A stretch of DNA of 64,000 bases from an uncultured Dokdonia sp. (GCF_947492815.1 NZ_CANLOB010000008.1:114888-178887); one strand, 5' to 3'; shown: positions 1 through 9,249, numbered from the stretch's first letter. Notes: generated by a model not told the origin, from the sequence alone. A program made the numbers and translations.

Positions 1-226
1 TTATAGTATTCTCATTTGTGTTTTCAAGTAACGCATATACGACAGCATCAAAAGCATTACCATTGAGCTCGCTAGGATTATTCCCTGCTTTAATAGCTTC
101 TTTTACTTTCTCTATAGAGGGATTTGCTCTCCAATAGTCTCTTTGTAAGAACACATTGTCTTGGGCAAATACGAGTTGCGAACATAAAAGCATAGCAACT
201 ATCCAGATATAGTGTATTGATTTCAT
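1..226 (-). CDS. Ankyrin-repeat-like secreted protein (5' part only)
   Basis: Translating the minus strand from the ATG at 226-224 gives about 75 residues that run off the window edge without a stop. The N-terminus is a clear signal peptide (MKSIHYIWIVAMLLCSQ, cleavage after LVFAQ). The following sequence, with DNVFLQRDYWRANPS and then ELNGNAFDAVVYALLEN, matches my memory of flavobacterial ankyrin-repeat proteins that begin this way. Only the first repeat would be visible here. The start lies one base before the stop of the DUF6607 gene upstream, so the two are probably one transcript and this protein is probably part of the same iron/heme regulon. The ankyrin assignment is a recall-based inference. 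Confidence 0.6.
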   Translation of the reverse strand, partial: MKSIHYIWIVAMLLCSQLVFAQDNVFLQRDYWRANPSIEKVKEAIKAGNNPSELNGNAFDAVVYALLENTNENTI

Positions 227-227
227 A

Positions 228-1133
228 TTAAGGTTTTTTTACAAAGGATTCGATAACTGGATTTATCTGTGCAGACTCAGTAATGGCATCATCAAAAAGG
301 TGTTTATATAATGCTTTATTATCTACTTTTGCTTCTAATGACAAATCACTTTTTCTCCCATATACTTCTTCCCATTTAGCACGGACCAGCTCCCATTTTT
401 GGGTATGTTCTTGCCACCACTTTGCCGCAGCAGCACAACGACTCTCATCTACTCTCTTATAGGTATTGTAGCCTTTTTCTTGGGCAATCACCATATCCTC
501 TTTTCCTGCTTCACGTATCACTTTATCATTATCTTGATCATGAATCCATCCTTCAGAAGTGATTTCTTGACGATTTCCACGTACGGTAATATTGTAATCA
601 CTACGGGTTGTATATTCTCTACGAGGTAATGGTGCGTCTGTCCTGTTTTCCCAAAAACTCTTCCCATCTACATGCACCCATGTTGCAGATCCTTCATATC
701 TAGGACTATCATCTACTTGATATACTTTCTGCGTCCATTGTCCTTTCACATGGTCTTTAGGTTTTTGTTCGAAACGCCATTTATTATCTCCATCGTACAT
801 ATAAAAATCTTGATTTTCAAACATCCAATCTTGCCTCCAATGCTTTACAATATGTGGTTGAGAAGGGTTTCCAACTTGTAAAAGATGCTGTATAGACACC
901 TTATCTTTTTCATCAGTTACCAATGCTGCATATTCTAATGCCGTAGAAGTCTCTGGATGGGAGGGTTTATATAAAGAATCTCCACTGTATTCAAATGTTT
1001 CAACAAAATTAAAAGTCACTTCAAAACACCCGCACATTTTCTTTATGGCTTCTGCATCTTGTTTCTTTTTGTTTTGCGCATGTATTGTTCCTAACATAAA
1101 AATTGCAATAAGTGCAATCACAGTTCTTTTCAT
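228..1133 (-). CDS. DUF6607 family secreted protein, heme/iron locus
   Basis: A 301-residue protein with a signal peptide (MKRTVIALIAIFMLGTIHAQ). The body is rich in Trp, Tyr and charged residues (KHWRQDWMFENQDFYMYDGDNKWRFE is the most distinctive part, near residue 100) and a CGC motif follows the mature N-terminus. I recognise it as DUF6607, a Bacteroidota family of unknown biochemical role that is often found beside heme or iron receptors. Here it is divergent from a HmuR-like receptor, and a 23-bp inverted repeat lies between the two genes. The ankyrin-type gene follows after one base. Export to the periplasm or outer membrane is inferred from the signal peptide. No catalytic motif is visible. 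Confidence 0.75.
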   Translation of the reverse strand: MKRTVIALIAIFMLGTIHAQNKKKQDAEAIKKMCGCFEVTFNFVETFEYSGDSLYKPSHPETSTALEYAALVTDEKDKVSIQHLLQVGNPSQPHIVKHWRQDWMFENQDFYMYDGDNKWRFEQKPKDHVKGQWTQKVYQVDDSPRYEGSATWVHVDGKSFWENRTDAPLPRREYTTRSDYNITVRGNRQEITSEGWIHDQDNDKVIREAGKEDMVIAQEKGYNTYKRVDESRCAAAAKWWQEHTQKWELVRAKWEEVYGRKSDLSLEAKVDNKALYKHLFDDAITESAQINPVIESFVKKP

Positions 1134-1167
1134 GATATCTCTTTTTAATTGGATTAATTGTTCGGGT

Positions 1168-1176
1168 GCAAAAATA
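1168..1176 (-). promoter_or_regulatory. -7 promoter element for the DUF6607 operon
   Basis: On the minus strand this reads TATTTTTGC, matching the Bacteroidota -7 consensus TAnnTTTG. It lies 35 bases before the DUF6607 start codon and directly abuts the 1178-1200 inverted repeat. Confidence 0.55.
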
Positions 1177-1177
1177 G

Positions 1178-1200
1178 TTATTTTTATTAAATCTAAATAA
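1178..1200. promoter_or_regulatory. Candidate iron-responsive operator between divergent operons
   Basis: A 23-bp imperfect inverted repeat with half-sites TTATTTTTAT and ATCTAAATAA around the spacer TAA; 8 of 10 positions are complementary. The same architecture occurs at 10526-10548 and 10600-10622 upstream of another iron-uptake operon. It sits between the two divergent -7 elements, so a bound repressor could block both promoters. A Fur- or DtxR/TroR-type metalloregulator is an inference. Confidence 0.55.
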
Positions 1201-1210
1201 GAATAATTTA

Positions 1211-1218
1211 TATATTTG
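1211..1218 (+). promoter_or_regulatory. -7 promoter element for the HmuR-like receptor
   Basis: TATATTTG followed by CAC matches TAnnTTTG. It lies 28 bases before the receptor ATG and 10 bases downstream of the 23-bp candidate operator. Confidence 0.6.
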
Positions 1219-1246
1219 CACTCTATTAAGAATCATTCTAGATAAA

Positions 1247-3412
1247 ATGAAATATAACTACTTGATAATGTTTACGTTATCTTTATTCGCTTTCGCGAAA
1301 GCGTATACACAAGAAACACAACCTCAAAAGAAAAAAGACACGACGCGCGTCTCTGAACTTGATGAAGTGGTGCTTACCGCAACCCGTACAGAACGTCAAT
1401 TATCATCATTACCACTACCCGTTACATTAGTTTCTGGCAAGACGATCAAACAATCTGGGAGTTTACGAATAGACGATATTCTGGCAGAACAAACGGGATT
1501 GGTATTAGCTACCGATGAAAGTGGTTTTGAAGGCATACAAATACAAGGAATAGATTCTGATTATACGCTTGTATTAATAGATGGAGTTCCTCTTGTAGGA
1601 AGACGGGCTGGAAATTTTGACCTAAGCAGACTTACCGTTGGGAATATCAAACAAATTGAAGTGGTTAAAGGGCCATCCAGTAGTTTGTATGGTTCTGAAG
1701 CATTGGCTGGAGTTATCAATATTATTACCAAAACACCTAAAAATGAGAAGTTAAAAGGAGAAGCTTCCTATCGTGTAGGTTCTTTTACTGAACAAGATAT
1801 TAATCTTTCCTTTCATCAAAAGAAAGGGAAAATACGATATGCTATTTTTGGAAATCGTTTTTCAAGTGAAGGATATGATCTCACTCCAGAAACAGCATCT
1901 CAGACGGTAAATCCATTTGAAAACTATACGTTTAATGGACGATTTTATTATGATTTTTCAGATCGATTAAAACTCTTTGCTTCTGGGCGTTATTTTGATC
2001 AATCGCAAGATTCTGGATTTTCATTTACAGATACCAATACCAATGGAGAACAAGTAATTATTACTGCTGCTGGTGAAGCCAATGAACAAGACTGGAATGG
2101 GCATGTACAATTAGATCAAGAGTGGAATGATAACCTAACCACTTCATATGAATTTTACTATACAAATTACATCGCTGAATCCCTTGCAAGAGATACTGAT
2201 ACCAATGCAATTATTACCGACACCTTTTTTGATCAACAATTAGTACGACCTGAAATACGCAGTAATTACACCTTTGAAAATGAAGGTACTCTAACAGCAG
2301 GTGTTGGATACCAATACGAATCATTAGATCGTTCGTTTTTTGATGAGCTTGTGAGTTTTAATTCGCAATGTGTATATGCACAATATGACTTTAATCCTAT
2401 TGAAAATTTGAATATAATCGTTGGAGGGCGCTTTGACAATCATTCTGAATACAGCAACCAATTAAGCCCTAAAGTAGCTTTACGCTATAATATTACAGAT
2501 GAACTAGCCTTAAAAGGTTCTGTAGGGTATGGATTTAAAGCGCCCGATTTCAGACAACTTTATTTCAATTTCACCAACTCAACAGTAGGATACACTGTAT
2601 TAGGTTACAATGCTGTACCAAATGAATTACAAACATTATTTGAACAAGGGCAATTAGCATTAGGACAAAATATATCTACTGTAGAAGGACAAGTAGCTGT
2701 GAATGAAATCATTTCCCAATTTGATAATGAACTAAAAGCTGAAAGTTCTGTCGGATATAACATAGGATTCAATTACCGCCCTTTTAATGCACTTACCCTA
2801 GATATTAATGCCTTTAGAAATAACTTTAGCGACCTTATTGACACCCAAGTAATCGCAAGAAAAACAAATGGTCAAAATGTATTTAGTTATAAAAATTTTG
2901 ACCGCATTTATACAGAAGGACTTGAGCTGAATGCTACTTATAAAATCACACAGCATATTAAAATTAGTGGGGGTTATCAGTTATTATATGCCTTCAATAG
3001 AGATATCAAAGAGCAAGTTGAAAATGGAGAACTCTTTGTAAGAGATGAAGACTTGACTTCTATTCCACTCTCTGAAGATGATCACTTTGGTTTTTTTAAT
3101 AGATCAAGACATACCGCTAATCTTAAACTCTTTTATGACATTCCAAAATGGACATCAAATATTAATGCTCGCGTCATTTATCGAAGTAGATACGGATTAG
3201 GAGATACCAATGGAAACGGAACATTTGATGCTTTTGATGATGATGCCATAGTAGTAGATGGTTTTGCTACTGTTAATATAGCTGCTAGTAAAAAACTATT
3301 TGAACACTTTGAAATACAAGCAGGAGCCGATAATCTTTTTGATTTCCAAAATACAAACATACCTGGAATTCCAGGAACTCGAGGATACCTGAAAATTAAT
3401 TACCAATTTTAA
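1247..3412 (+). CDS. TonB-dependent outer-membrane receptor, HmuR-like
   Basis: A 721-residue receptor with a signal peptide ending near AKAYTQ. The plug domain starts around residue 38 (ELDEVVLTATRTERQLSSLP) and contains the typical IEVVKGPSSSLYGSEALAGVINIIT segment near residues 137-160. The rest is a beta-barrel ending in an aromatic residue (YLKINYQF). The neighbour 13 bases downstream is a HmuY-like lipoprotein, so heme or hemoprotein-derived iron is the likely substrate, taken into the periplasm with TonB energy. The candidate operator and promoter lie just upstream. One copy of the dispersed palindrome encodes AFAKA inside the signal peptide. Family is certain; substrate is inferred from context. 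Confidence 0.85.
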   Translation: MKYNYLIMFTLSLFAFAKAYTQETQPQKKKDTTRVSELDEVVLTATRTERQLSSLPLPVTLVSGKTIKQSGSLRIDDILAEQTGLVLATDESGFEGIQIQGIDSDYTLVLIDGVPLVGRRAGNFDLSRLTVGNIKQIEVVKGPSSSLYGSEALAGVINIITKTPKNEKLKGEASYRVGSFTEQDINLSFHQKKGKIRYAIFGNRFSSEGYDLTPETASQTVNPFENYTFNGRFYYDFSDRLKLFASGRYFDQSQDSGFSFTDTNTNGEQVIITAAGEANEQDWNGHVQLDQEWNDNLTTSYEFYYTNYIAESLARDTDTNAIITDTFFDQQLVRPEIRSNYTFENEGTLTAGVGYQYESLDRSFFDELVSFNSQCVYAQYDFNPIENLNIIVGGRFDNHSEYSNQLSPKVALRYNITDELALKGSVGYGFKAPDFRQLYFNFTNSTVGYTVLGYNAVPNELQTLFEQGQLALGQNISTVEGQVAVNEIISQFDNELKAESSVGYNIGFNYRPFNALTLDINAFRNNFSDLIDTQVIARKTNGQNVFSYKNFDRIYTEGLELNATYKITQHIKISGGYQLLYAFNRDIKEQVENGELFVRDEDLTSIPLSEDDHFGFFNRSRHTANLKLFYDIPKWTSNINARVIYRSRYGLGDTNGNGTFDAFDDDAIVVDGFATVNIAASKKLFEHFEIQAGADNLFDFQNTNIPGIPGTRGYLKINYQF
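1288..1303. repeat. Dispersed palindrome, in CDS
   Basis: CGCTTTCGCGAAAGCG, perfect over 16 bp. It is read in frame as AFAKA inside the signal peptide of the HmuR-like receptor. Confidence 0.9.
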
Positions 3413-3425
3413 TATATATACAACA

Positions 3426-4184
3426 ATGAGAAAAGGATTTTATTTATTAGTACTAGTTAGTTTTATTATTGCTTCATGTAGTAATGATGATGACGGAGGC
3501 GAGGTAGCTTGTGCAGAAAGCACATTCTTTGAAGACAGCGATGGCGATGGTTTAGGAAATGCCAACGAATCACAAAGTGCCTGCGAAGCCCCAGAAGGTT
3601 TTGTTGCAAATTCAGATGACAATGATGATACGCAAGCATTAGCAAATCTGATTACTGCGTCTATTACAGATGTACATGCCCCACAAGAAGGAGGACAAGG
3701 ACAACCCATTTCTGGTGATTTTACCAAGTTTGATCTTGATACAGGACAAATCACAACTAGCGATACAGATTGGGATATTGCTTTTAGAGCAACTACTATT
3801 ATTGTAAATGGAGGTGTCTCACAAGGAACCACAGACGAGCCAGAGAGAACTGGTAATGCTGGCGCTTATATCGCTACAGGAACAATGAGTGATATTACAT
3901 CTGTAGACACCAATTTATTTGTTCAAGATGCTGCCGATATACCTGCTATTCCTTCAGGAAGTGATAATGGTTGGTATAATTATTCAGGACCTCCATTATT
4001 CTTAATTACTCCTTTACCAGGAAAGATTTTAGTATTTAGAACTACAGAAGGTCGTTATGCAAAAGTTGAAATTTTAAGTTATTATGAAGGCGCTCCTTCT
4101 AATCCTGATACAACAGTAGATGCTAGTAGGTATTTTACATTTAATTATGTGTATCAACCTAATAATAATGTGACTGTTTTCTAA
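3426..4184 (+). CDS. HmuY-like heme-binding lipoprotein
   Basis: A 252-residue lipoprotein: the lipobox is at SFIIASC with Cys18, followed by an acidic SNDDDGG stretch of the kind that directs surface export in Bacteroidota. Residues about 30-70 form a calcium-binding thrombospondin-type-3-like acidic segment (DSDGDGLGNANES, NSDDNDD). The C-terminal portion (FTKFDLDTGQITTSDTDWDIAFR, RYFTFNYVYQ) is the recognisable HmuY fold. HmuY proteins capture heme at the cell surface and pass it to HmuR; the gene is 13 bases behind the HmuR-like receptor, consistent with that partnership. The axial heme ligands cannot be assigned by eye. Confidence 0.8.
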   Translation: MRKGFYLLVLVSFIIASCSNDDDGGEVACAESTFFEDSDGDGLGNANESQSACEAPEGFVANSDDNDDTQALANLITASITDVHAPQEGGQGQPISGDFTKFDLDTGQITTSDTDWDIAFRATTIIVNGGVSQGTTDEPERTGNAGAYIATGTMSDITSVDTNLFVQDAADIPAIPSGSDNGWYNYSGPPLFLITPLPGKILVFRTTEGRYAKVEILSYYEGAPSNPDTTVDASRYFTFNYVYQPNNNVTVF

Positions 4185-4217
4185 TACATCTTAATTATTT
4201 TATTAGCCATCAATAAT

Positions 4218-4243
4218 AAAAGCCTCTCAAATGAGAGGCTTTT
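4218..4243 (+). terminator. Intrinsic terminator after the HmuY-like gene
   Basis: Stem AAAAGCCTCTCA / TGAGAGGCTTTT with a 2-base loop, then GTTTTTTT. It lies between convergent genes and its upstream A-run could make it work for the minus-strand receptor as well. Confidence 0.85.
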
Positions 4244-4268
4244 GTTTTTTTATAACAATTTAATTTTA

Positions 4269-6707
4269 TTACAACTTCACTTGCAAGGTTGTATAAAATG
4301 CTAATGGCTCTGCAGGGATAATACCTGGTCCAGGATACCCAGTGGCTCTTCTCGTAAAATACGATTCATCTAGTGCATTATTAATACCTGCTTCTAATCG
4401 CCAACGTTTATAAGTATATGCGGCAGAGATATCTAAAATACCATACGACGGAATACTTCCTTCTATACCACGTTGATTATCATTTACATCTTGAGGAGCA
4501 TTTGTCGCATCTGTAAATTGTTCTGTCAGATACGTATATTGAATACTTGCCGTTAAGTTTTTATATCCAAAGTTCACACCCGTTTTAAGGTTTACATCAG
4601 GAATAAATTCTACTTGATTCCCTTCTACCCCTATTTCTTCAGAGTTTACATATTCAGATTGTGTCAATGCTAGGTTTGCAAATAGATTTAGTTTGATGTT
4701 TTCCTTTTCTTCAAAAAACGTATTTCTCACATTCCAATCCCCAAAAAATTCTAATCCATAAATAAACGCATCACCTATATTTCCTCTTCGTCTCTTAATA
4801 CTATTATCAGTATCTGTAAACAATACTTCCCCCAGACGTTCGTCATAACGCACTCCAAATAAGCTCACATCATAAGATAGTTTATTATCAATTCGACCTC
4901 TCGCTCCAACATCAATGGTAAACCCTTCTTCATCTGTAATATTTTCATCAATCACAAATGATGGGTTTACAATACGTATGTCATTAAATGTCACCGAGCG
5001 ATAGTTTTGACTTACATTTCCATACAATTCTATTGCCTGATTTAATCTGTAGGTTATACCAGTTCCTAATAACACAAAGTCACGTTCAAAAGTTCTGTTA
5101 TCTGGTACTTCTTCATTTAATAGAGGATTTCCAGCTAAGTCCAACACAATATTTCTAAAAGCGCCTTCACTTTCTGTTTTTATATATTCAAAACGAAATC
5201 CAGGAGTAACCGTAAGTCTATCTGTAATATTAAAAATATTCTCTCCAAAAACTGCTAAGTTTCTATTTGGAAAATCAAACTGAGCCTGACGTTCAAAATT
5301 TGGAAATTGATCATCAGCAAAAGAAAAATCAGCATCTGCGGCGGCGGTACCTGGTCCTTGACGTTGATTATTATTAGCATCGTAATACTTAGATCCTATC
5401 AAAAGTACAGCATCTTTTTTTCCTATGTTATAACGTGTCAACAAGCGTGCTTCTGCTCCCCAATTTGAAAAATCATCTACCAAAACTTCTCTTGGCTCTT
5501 CTAAATCATCTGGCTGAGAAACTCTATTTTGACGAAACCCTACAGCACTTCGCCTCGCATCTAATCCAAACAGATGCAAACTAAAATCTGTTTTCTGACT
5601 AAACTTATGATCCAAACGTAATGAATATACCTTCCAATCAATATCAAACCAATTACGATCTCTATTACTAAAATCTGGATCTTCTAAGAATTGAGCATCT
5701 GTCAATCCTCCTGCTTGTTTTGCGAGGTAATTAAATAATGTAAGCTCTCCAGTAATGGTTGTTTTATCACTTAGCTTATACCCTACACTTGCAAAATAGT
5801 TACGACTATTAAATTGAGAATTGGGTCGGAAGCCATCTCCTTGTTTATAATTAAAATACGTATAATAACTCAACTTTCCAACGGTTCCGCTTAAGCTATT
5901 AAAAGAAGTAAGCAATCCAAACGAACCTGCAGTTTGTCTTGATACGAATTCTATTTTTTTATCTGGATTCGGTTTTTTGAACTTAAAATTTATCAATCCA
6001 CCAAACTGTGTCCCATATTGTAAAGAAGCAGCACCACGCACTACTTGTATCTCACTCAAAGCTTCTGCAGGTGGGGTATAATAGCTTTCTGGATATCCTA
6101 ATACATCTGCACTAATATCATAATTATTCTGACGGATATTAAAATTGGCCGAACGATTTGGATCTAATCCTCTACCCCCAATATTTAATTGCAATCCTGC
6201 ATCTCCATTTTCATAAATATTCAATCCCACCACTTGGCTATAAATTTGACGAGGTGCATTTGCAGCAAGGTTTCCTGTGATTTGATCTATTAATACTACC
6301 TCACTTTTTTTACCTGCATAAATGGCCGTTCCTTCTACCTTCTTTAAAGAACGTAGTGCAAATATTTTTTCTTTACGCGTACTTAAAACAACTTCAGACA
6401 GAGATTCTCCTAGAGGGACTAGACTGTAATTCTTTTGAGTATTTCCCTGAATCATAAGAGGTTCTTCTATCAACTCAAAGGAAAGTCCAAAAACAGTAAG
6501 CACATACGTACCTTCTTGTACATTTTCAAACACATAGTTTCCTTGGACATCAGTTGTTGTTACTTGGTTTCCTCCCTGCAAATAGAGTTCTACGCCAGCC
6601 AATGGGGTATTCGTGTCATCAGTAATAACACCAGAAATGGTGTACTGTGCATGTGCACAAAATGATAATAGTATGAAAAATAATATGTTATAAACCTTTA
6701 ATCTCAT
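4269..6707 (-). CDS. TonB-dependent receptor with carboxypeptidase-like N-domain (iron transport)
   Basis: An 812-residue outer-membrane receptor. After the signal peptide comes a CarboxypepD_reg-like domain (residues about 22-95, YTISGVITDDTNTPLAGVEL). The plug domain follows, with IGGRGLDPNRSANFNIRQ near residue 170 and ALSEIQVVRGAASLQYGTQFGG near residue 215. The barrel ends in LQVKL. The plug resembles FecA-type siderophore or ferric citrate receptors. It is the last gene of the DUF4856-imelysin-HTTM operon; its start overlaps the end of the HTTM gene by 20 bases, indicating translational coupling. Iron is the likely cargo by context; the ligand is unknown. Confidence 0.85.
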   Translation of the reverse strand: MRLKVYNILFFILLSFCAHAQYTISGVITDDTNTPLAGVELYLQGGNQVTTTDVQGNYVFENVQEGTYVLTVFGLSFELIEEPLMIQGNTQKNYSLVPLGESLSEVVLSTRKEKIFALRSLKKVEGTAIYAGKKSEVVLIDQITGNLAANAPRQIYSQVVGLNIYENGDAGLQLNIGGRGLDPNRSANFNIRQNNYDISADVLGYPESYYTPPAEALSEIQVVRGAASLQYGTQFGGLINFKFKKPNPDKKIEFVSRQTAGSFGLLTSFNSLSGTVGKLSYYTYFNYKQGDGFRPNSQFNSRNYFASVGYKLSDKTTITGELTLFNYLAKQAGGLTDAQFLEDPDFSNRDRNWFDIDWKVYSLRLDHKFSQKTDFSLHLFGLDARRSAVGFRQNRVSQPDDLEEPREVLVDDFSNWGAEARLLTRYNIGKKDAVLLIGSKYYDANNNQRQGPGTAAADADFSFADDQFPNFERQAQFDFPNRNLAVFGENIFNITDRLTVTPGFRFEYIKTESEGAFRNIVLDLAGNPLLNEEVPDNRTFERDFVLLGTGITYRLNQAIELYGNVSQNYRSVTFNDIRIVNPSFVIDENITDEEGFTIDVGARGRIDNKLSYDVSLFGVRYDERLGEVLFTDTDNSIKRRRGNIGDAFIYGLEFFGDWNVRNTFFEEKENIKLNLFANLALTQSEYVNSEEIGVEGNQVEFIPDVNLKTGVNFGYKNLTASIQYTYLTEQFTDATNAPQDVNDNQRGIEGSIPSYGILDISAAYTYKRWRLEAGINNALDESYFTRRATGYPGPGIIPAEPLAFYTTLQVKL

Positions 6708-8106
6708 CGTTGAAGGGTTTGATCCAATTTTTGTGTGTAAATGATTCTTTTATTTCTGCCAGATTTACATCTGGGTCTATATATGTGGTACTCAATCGTC
6801 CGTTAAGCGCTACGTATGATTCTACATACACCTCAACATTTTGATGACCTTGTGCTGTAAAATGGTCGCGAAGATAGTGCGCATATTCCAATATAAAGTC
6901 AGGTTGGAAGCTCATTTGTTTTTCTTGCAAAGGTGTCAAGAAATCTGCATTATTTACATAGAAACGTTTGCCCGTTACTCCATCTTTGATTTTGAACTGT
7001 GCATATCCTGATTTTTCCATGAGCATCACACGCCAAGAAAAACGATACCCTTCTTCTGTCCAAAAAAGCTCTCCTGGATACAAAGCATAGCGCCAAGGGA
7101 GTAATAATTGGATACAAAAGAATAGGGTAACAACTCCCACAGACAATTTGTATCGTTGTACAGAAATAGGTTTCCATACGGTAGTACCTTCTAATAATTC
7201 TTTGGGGTATTTTACCGCTTTCGCGAAAGCGTATACCACTTTCTTATGAAACGCAGCATCAAAAAATATTAATGCACTTACAATCATAATATACGGAAAC
7301 ATCCCAATAGGAAATAATACTCGCGTCAATATATGGAAGATCACCACCATTAAAAAAGCAAACGTACGGGTAGGTTTCCAGAGTAATAAAAATGGTATCA
7401 ACAGATCATAACCAGCGCCTATCCAGCTAAACGCATAGTGCACCCATTCTTGACCTAGTAGATCTCCAAGAAAAGGAATATCAAACTTAGAAGGCAACCA
7501 TATTTTAAGTGGCATGGCATTGACTAACCAATCACTATTTAATTTGGCGAGTCCTGCATATACATAGACAATTGCTAATACTAATTTAATGCTATCAATG
7601 GTCCAACGCGGCACATATCCAATAGCCATTGTTGTAGAAAAAGAATCTTTTTGTTTACGCTTTCGCGAAATGGTATGCTGAGCTTGTCGAAGTAGCGTAT
7701 CTAGCGAAAAATACTGTCCTGCAGGAACAAAAATTAATAAGAAGCTAAGTATAGAAATGAAATAATAATGATTAAGATACGTGGTTTTATCCATTAATTC
7801 TATATAGGTAAAGCTTAGGAAAAAGGTGATCATTGCAAAGCGATACTTCCATCCTATTGTAATCATCACAGCACTTGCAGCACAAATACCAAATAAAAGG
7901 TAGGTCCATTCTCCCAAAGGACGCACCCAACTAAAACCGTAAAATGTGAAATGAAATTCTGGAGCGATATAAAATTTTTCAATCCATCCATAGCTCCAAA
8001 AACGGATAATACTCACAAACATCAGAATACCAAAAAACACACGAAAGACCGCTAATGGAGCGGCCTCTGTGTAGCTATTCAAATATGTTTGGAGTTTTTT
8101 GTTCAT
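6688..8106 (-). CDS. HTTM domain membrane protein (vitamin K-dependent carboxylase-like)
   Basis: A 472-residue integral membrane protein with several hydrophobic segments in the first 300 residues (for example PLAVFRVFFGILMFVSIIRFW and YYFISILSFLLIFVPAGQYF) and a soluble C-terminal part of about 150 residues. The family is HTTM, related to gamma-glutamyl carboxylase, which modifies Glu residues in animals; the function in flavobacterial iron operons is not established. It is 6 bases downstream of the imelysin gene and overlaps the receptor gene. Oddly it carries two copies of the TTTCGCGAAA palindrome (7216-7231 read as AFAKA, 7657-7670 read as ISRKR) and a CTGAGCTTGTCGAAG repeat at 7678, all in open frame. 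Confidence 0.8.
   Translation of the reverse strand: MNKKLQTYLNSYTEAAPLAVFRVFFGILMFVSIIRFWSYGWIEKFYIAPEFHFTFYGFSWVRPLGEWTYLLFGICAASAVMITIGWKYRFAMITFFLSFTYIELMDKTTYLNHYYFISILSFLLIFVPAGQYFSLDTLLRQAQHTISRKRKQKDSFSTTMAIGYVPRWTIDSIKLVLAIVYVYAGLAKLNSDWLVNAMPLKIWLPSKFDIPFLGDLLGQEWVHYAFSWIGAGYDLLIPFLLLWKPTRTFAFLMVVIFHILTRVLFPIGMFPYIMIVSALIFFDAAFHKKVVYAFAKAVKYPKELLEGTTVWKPISVQRYKLSVGVVTLFFCIQLLLPWRYALYPGELFWTEEGYRFSWRVMLMEKSGYAQFKIKDGVTGKRFYVNNADFLTPLQEKQMSFQPDFILEYAHYLRDHFTAQGHQNVEVYVESYVALNGRLSTTYIDPDVNLAEIKESFTHKNWIKPFNDEIKGL
7216..7231. repeat. Dispersed palindrome, in CDS
   Basis: CGCTTTCGCGAAAGCG, perfect over 16 bp, read as AFAKA in the HTTM protein. Confidence 0.9.
7657..7694. repeat. Dispersed palindrome (half-degenerate) next to a CTTCGACAAGCTCAG repeat
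   Basis: ACGCTTTCGCGAAA (7657-7670) followed 7 bases later by CTGAGCTTGTCGAAGTA (7678-7694). Both repeat types are found elsewhere in the window. Here they are side by side inside the HTTM coding sequence, encoding LLRQAQHTISRKRK, without breaking the frame. Confidence 0.75.
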
Positions 8107-8112
8107 AAAGTT

Positions 8113-9228
8113 TTAATCTCCATCTGCATCAGCAAAATCAATACTGATACTCAGAGCACTTACAGTATCTACTTTTAATAAAGGTACGATACGTTGTACC
8201 TCATCATAAGCATTTAAAAATGTGGTAGGAGGATTATTTTGTAATTCTTGTTCAAAGCTTCCTAAACCTTGTACGGCTTGTCTTGCAGTATTAAACTGGT
8301 TATCTATAATCGTACTTAAGTCAGCACCATCTTTAATGATATTTAATTCATCAAGGTAACTGCTTAAACTTTCGCCTTGTGCGTTTCCATTATAAGCGCG
8401 ACCATTAAAAAAATCTTGTACAGCATCCAGTCCCTCTAAAAAGAATTGTTTAGATAGATTTCCTGCATACAATGCCTCTATCGTATTAGGCTCTACAGTG
8501 CCTGAAAATACACCTCCTGGGATACCCATTTTACCTGCTCTTAAAAATCTTTCGTAATAAAAAATATAATCATTTACAAGACGATCTACAGAAGCAGTAG
8601 AAGAAGCTCCATCATTATTTACAAAAGTATCTCTAAAACCACCTTGCCATTCGTTTAACACAGTTGTGGTAAGCGTTTGCATATCTGCTACAATATCTTG
8701 AAGGTATTGTTTATAATCATCTCCTTGTGCTCCATTATAGATAGCTAGTATTGCTGTATCATCTGCTGCTATTCCGTGAAGAAGGTAATCTAATGTTGGA
8801 AATCCTTTAGCCGCTCTATTGGAAGATAATCCTAAGTCATAAGAACCAGAAGCGATGTTATCTTCTATGGTTGTTACACTGGCAGGAAAAATATTTATAT
8901 TTAAACGAAGTCCTACAGTTTCGGCAGGTCCATTTTCAAACATAGAGACACGTTGCCACGTAGTATAAGCATCTAACCAAGCAGCTCTGATAGCTGTTAA
9001 GTCATTAGAATTTGTGACAAACGCGGTTGTTTCTGTTTGAAGTGCATTTACTTTAGATTGAAAATCTACATAACCCGGTACGATAATGTTATCTGCCCAA
9101 TTTTCTAATAGCGCAGTTCTATCAAACGAAGATGGTGTTGGATCTGGTCCCCCAGTTGGGTTATCATCTTCGCTAGAACACGCATATGCAAATAAAACTA
9201 ATGCAATAATTCCTAAAAATCTTTTCAT
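8113..9228 (-). CDS. Imelysin family lipoprotein, iron-regulated
   Basis: A 371-residue lipoprotein with lipobox LFAYAC (Cys17) and an acidic SSEDDN tether. The mature part is an alpha-helical imelysin/peptidase M75-like domain with recognisable LDAYTTWQRVSMFENGPAE near residue 90 and GFPTLDYLLHGIAADD near residue 145. In many imelysins the second position reads GxHxxE; here the His and Glu are replaced (GFPTLDY), so a metal-binding role at that site is uncertain. Imelysins are iron-regulated periplasmic or outer-membrane proteins. It is the second gene of the DUF4856 operon. Confidence 0.85.
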   Translation of the reverse strand: MKRFLGIIALVLFAYACSSEDDNPTGGPDPTPSSFDRTALLENWADNIIVPGYVDFQSKVNALQTETTAFVTNSNDLTAIRAAWLDAYTTWQRVSMFENGPAETVGLRLNINIFPASVTTIEDNIASGSYDLGLSSNRAAKGFPTLDYLLHGIAADDTAILAIYNGAQGDDYKQYLQDIVADMQTLTTTVLNEWQGGFRDTFVNNDGASSTASVDRLVNDYIFYYERFLRAGKMGIPGGVFSGTVEPNTIEALYAGNLSKQFFLEGLDAVQDFFNGRAYNGNAQGESLSSYLDELNIIKDGADLSTIIDNQFNTARQAVQGLGSFEQELQNNPPTTFLNAYDEVQRIVPLLKVDTVSALSISIDFADADGD

Positions 9229-9249
9229 TCGTATAGTCTTTTACCACCA

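Noticed and set aside
3440..3832. A 130-codon open frame antisense to the HmuY-like gene
   Set aside because: It lies wholly opposite a clear lipoprotein gene, has no start context or family resemblance, and is a codon-bias shadow.
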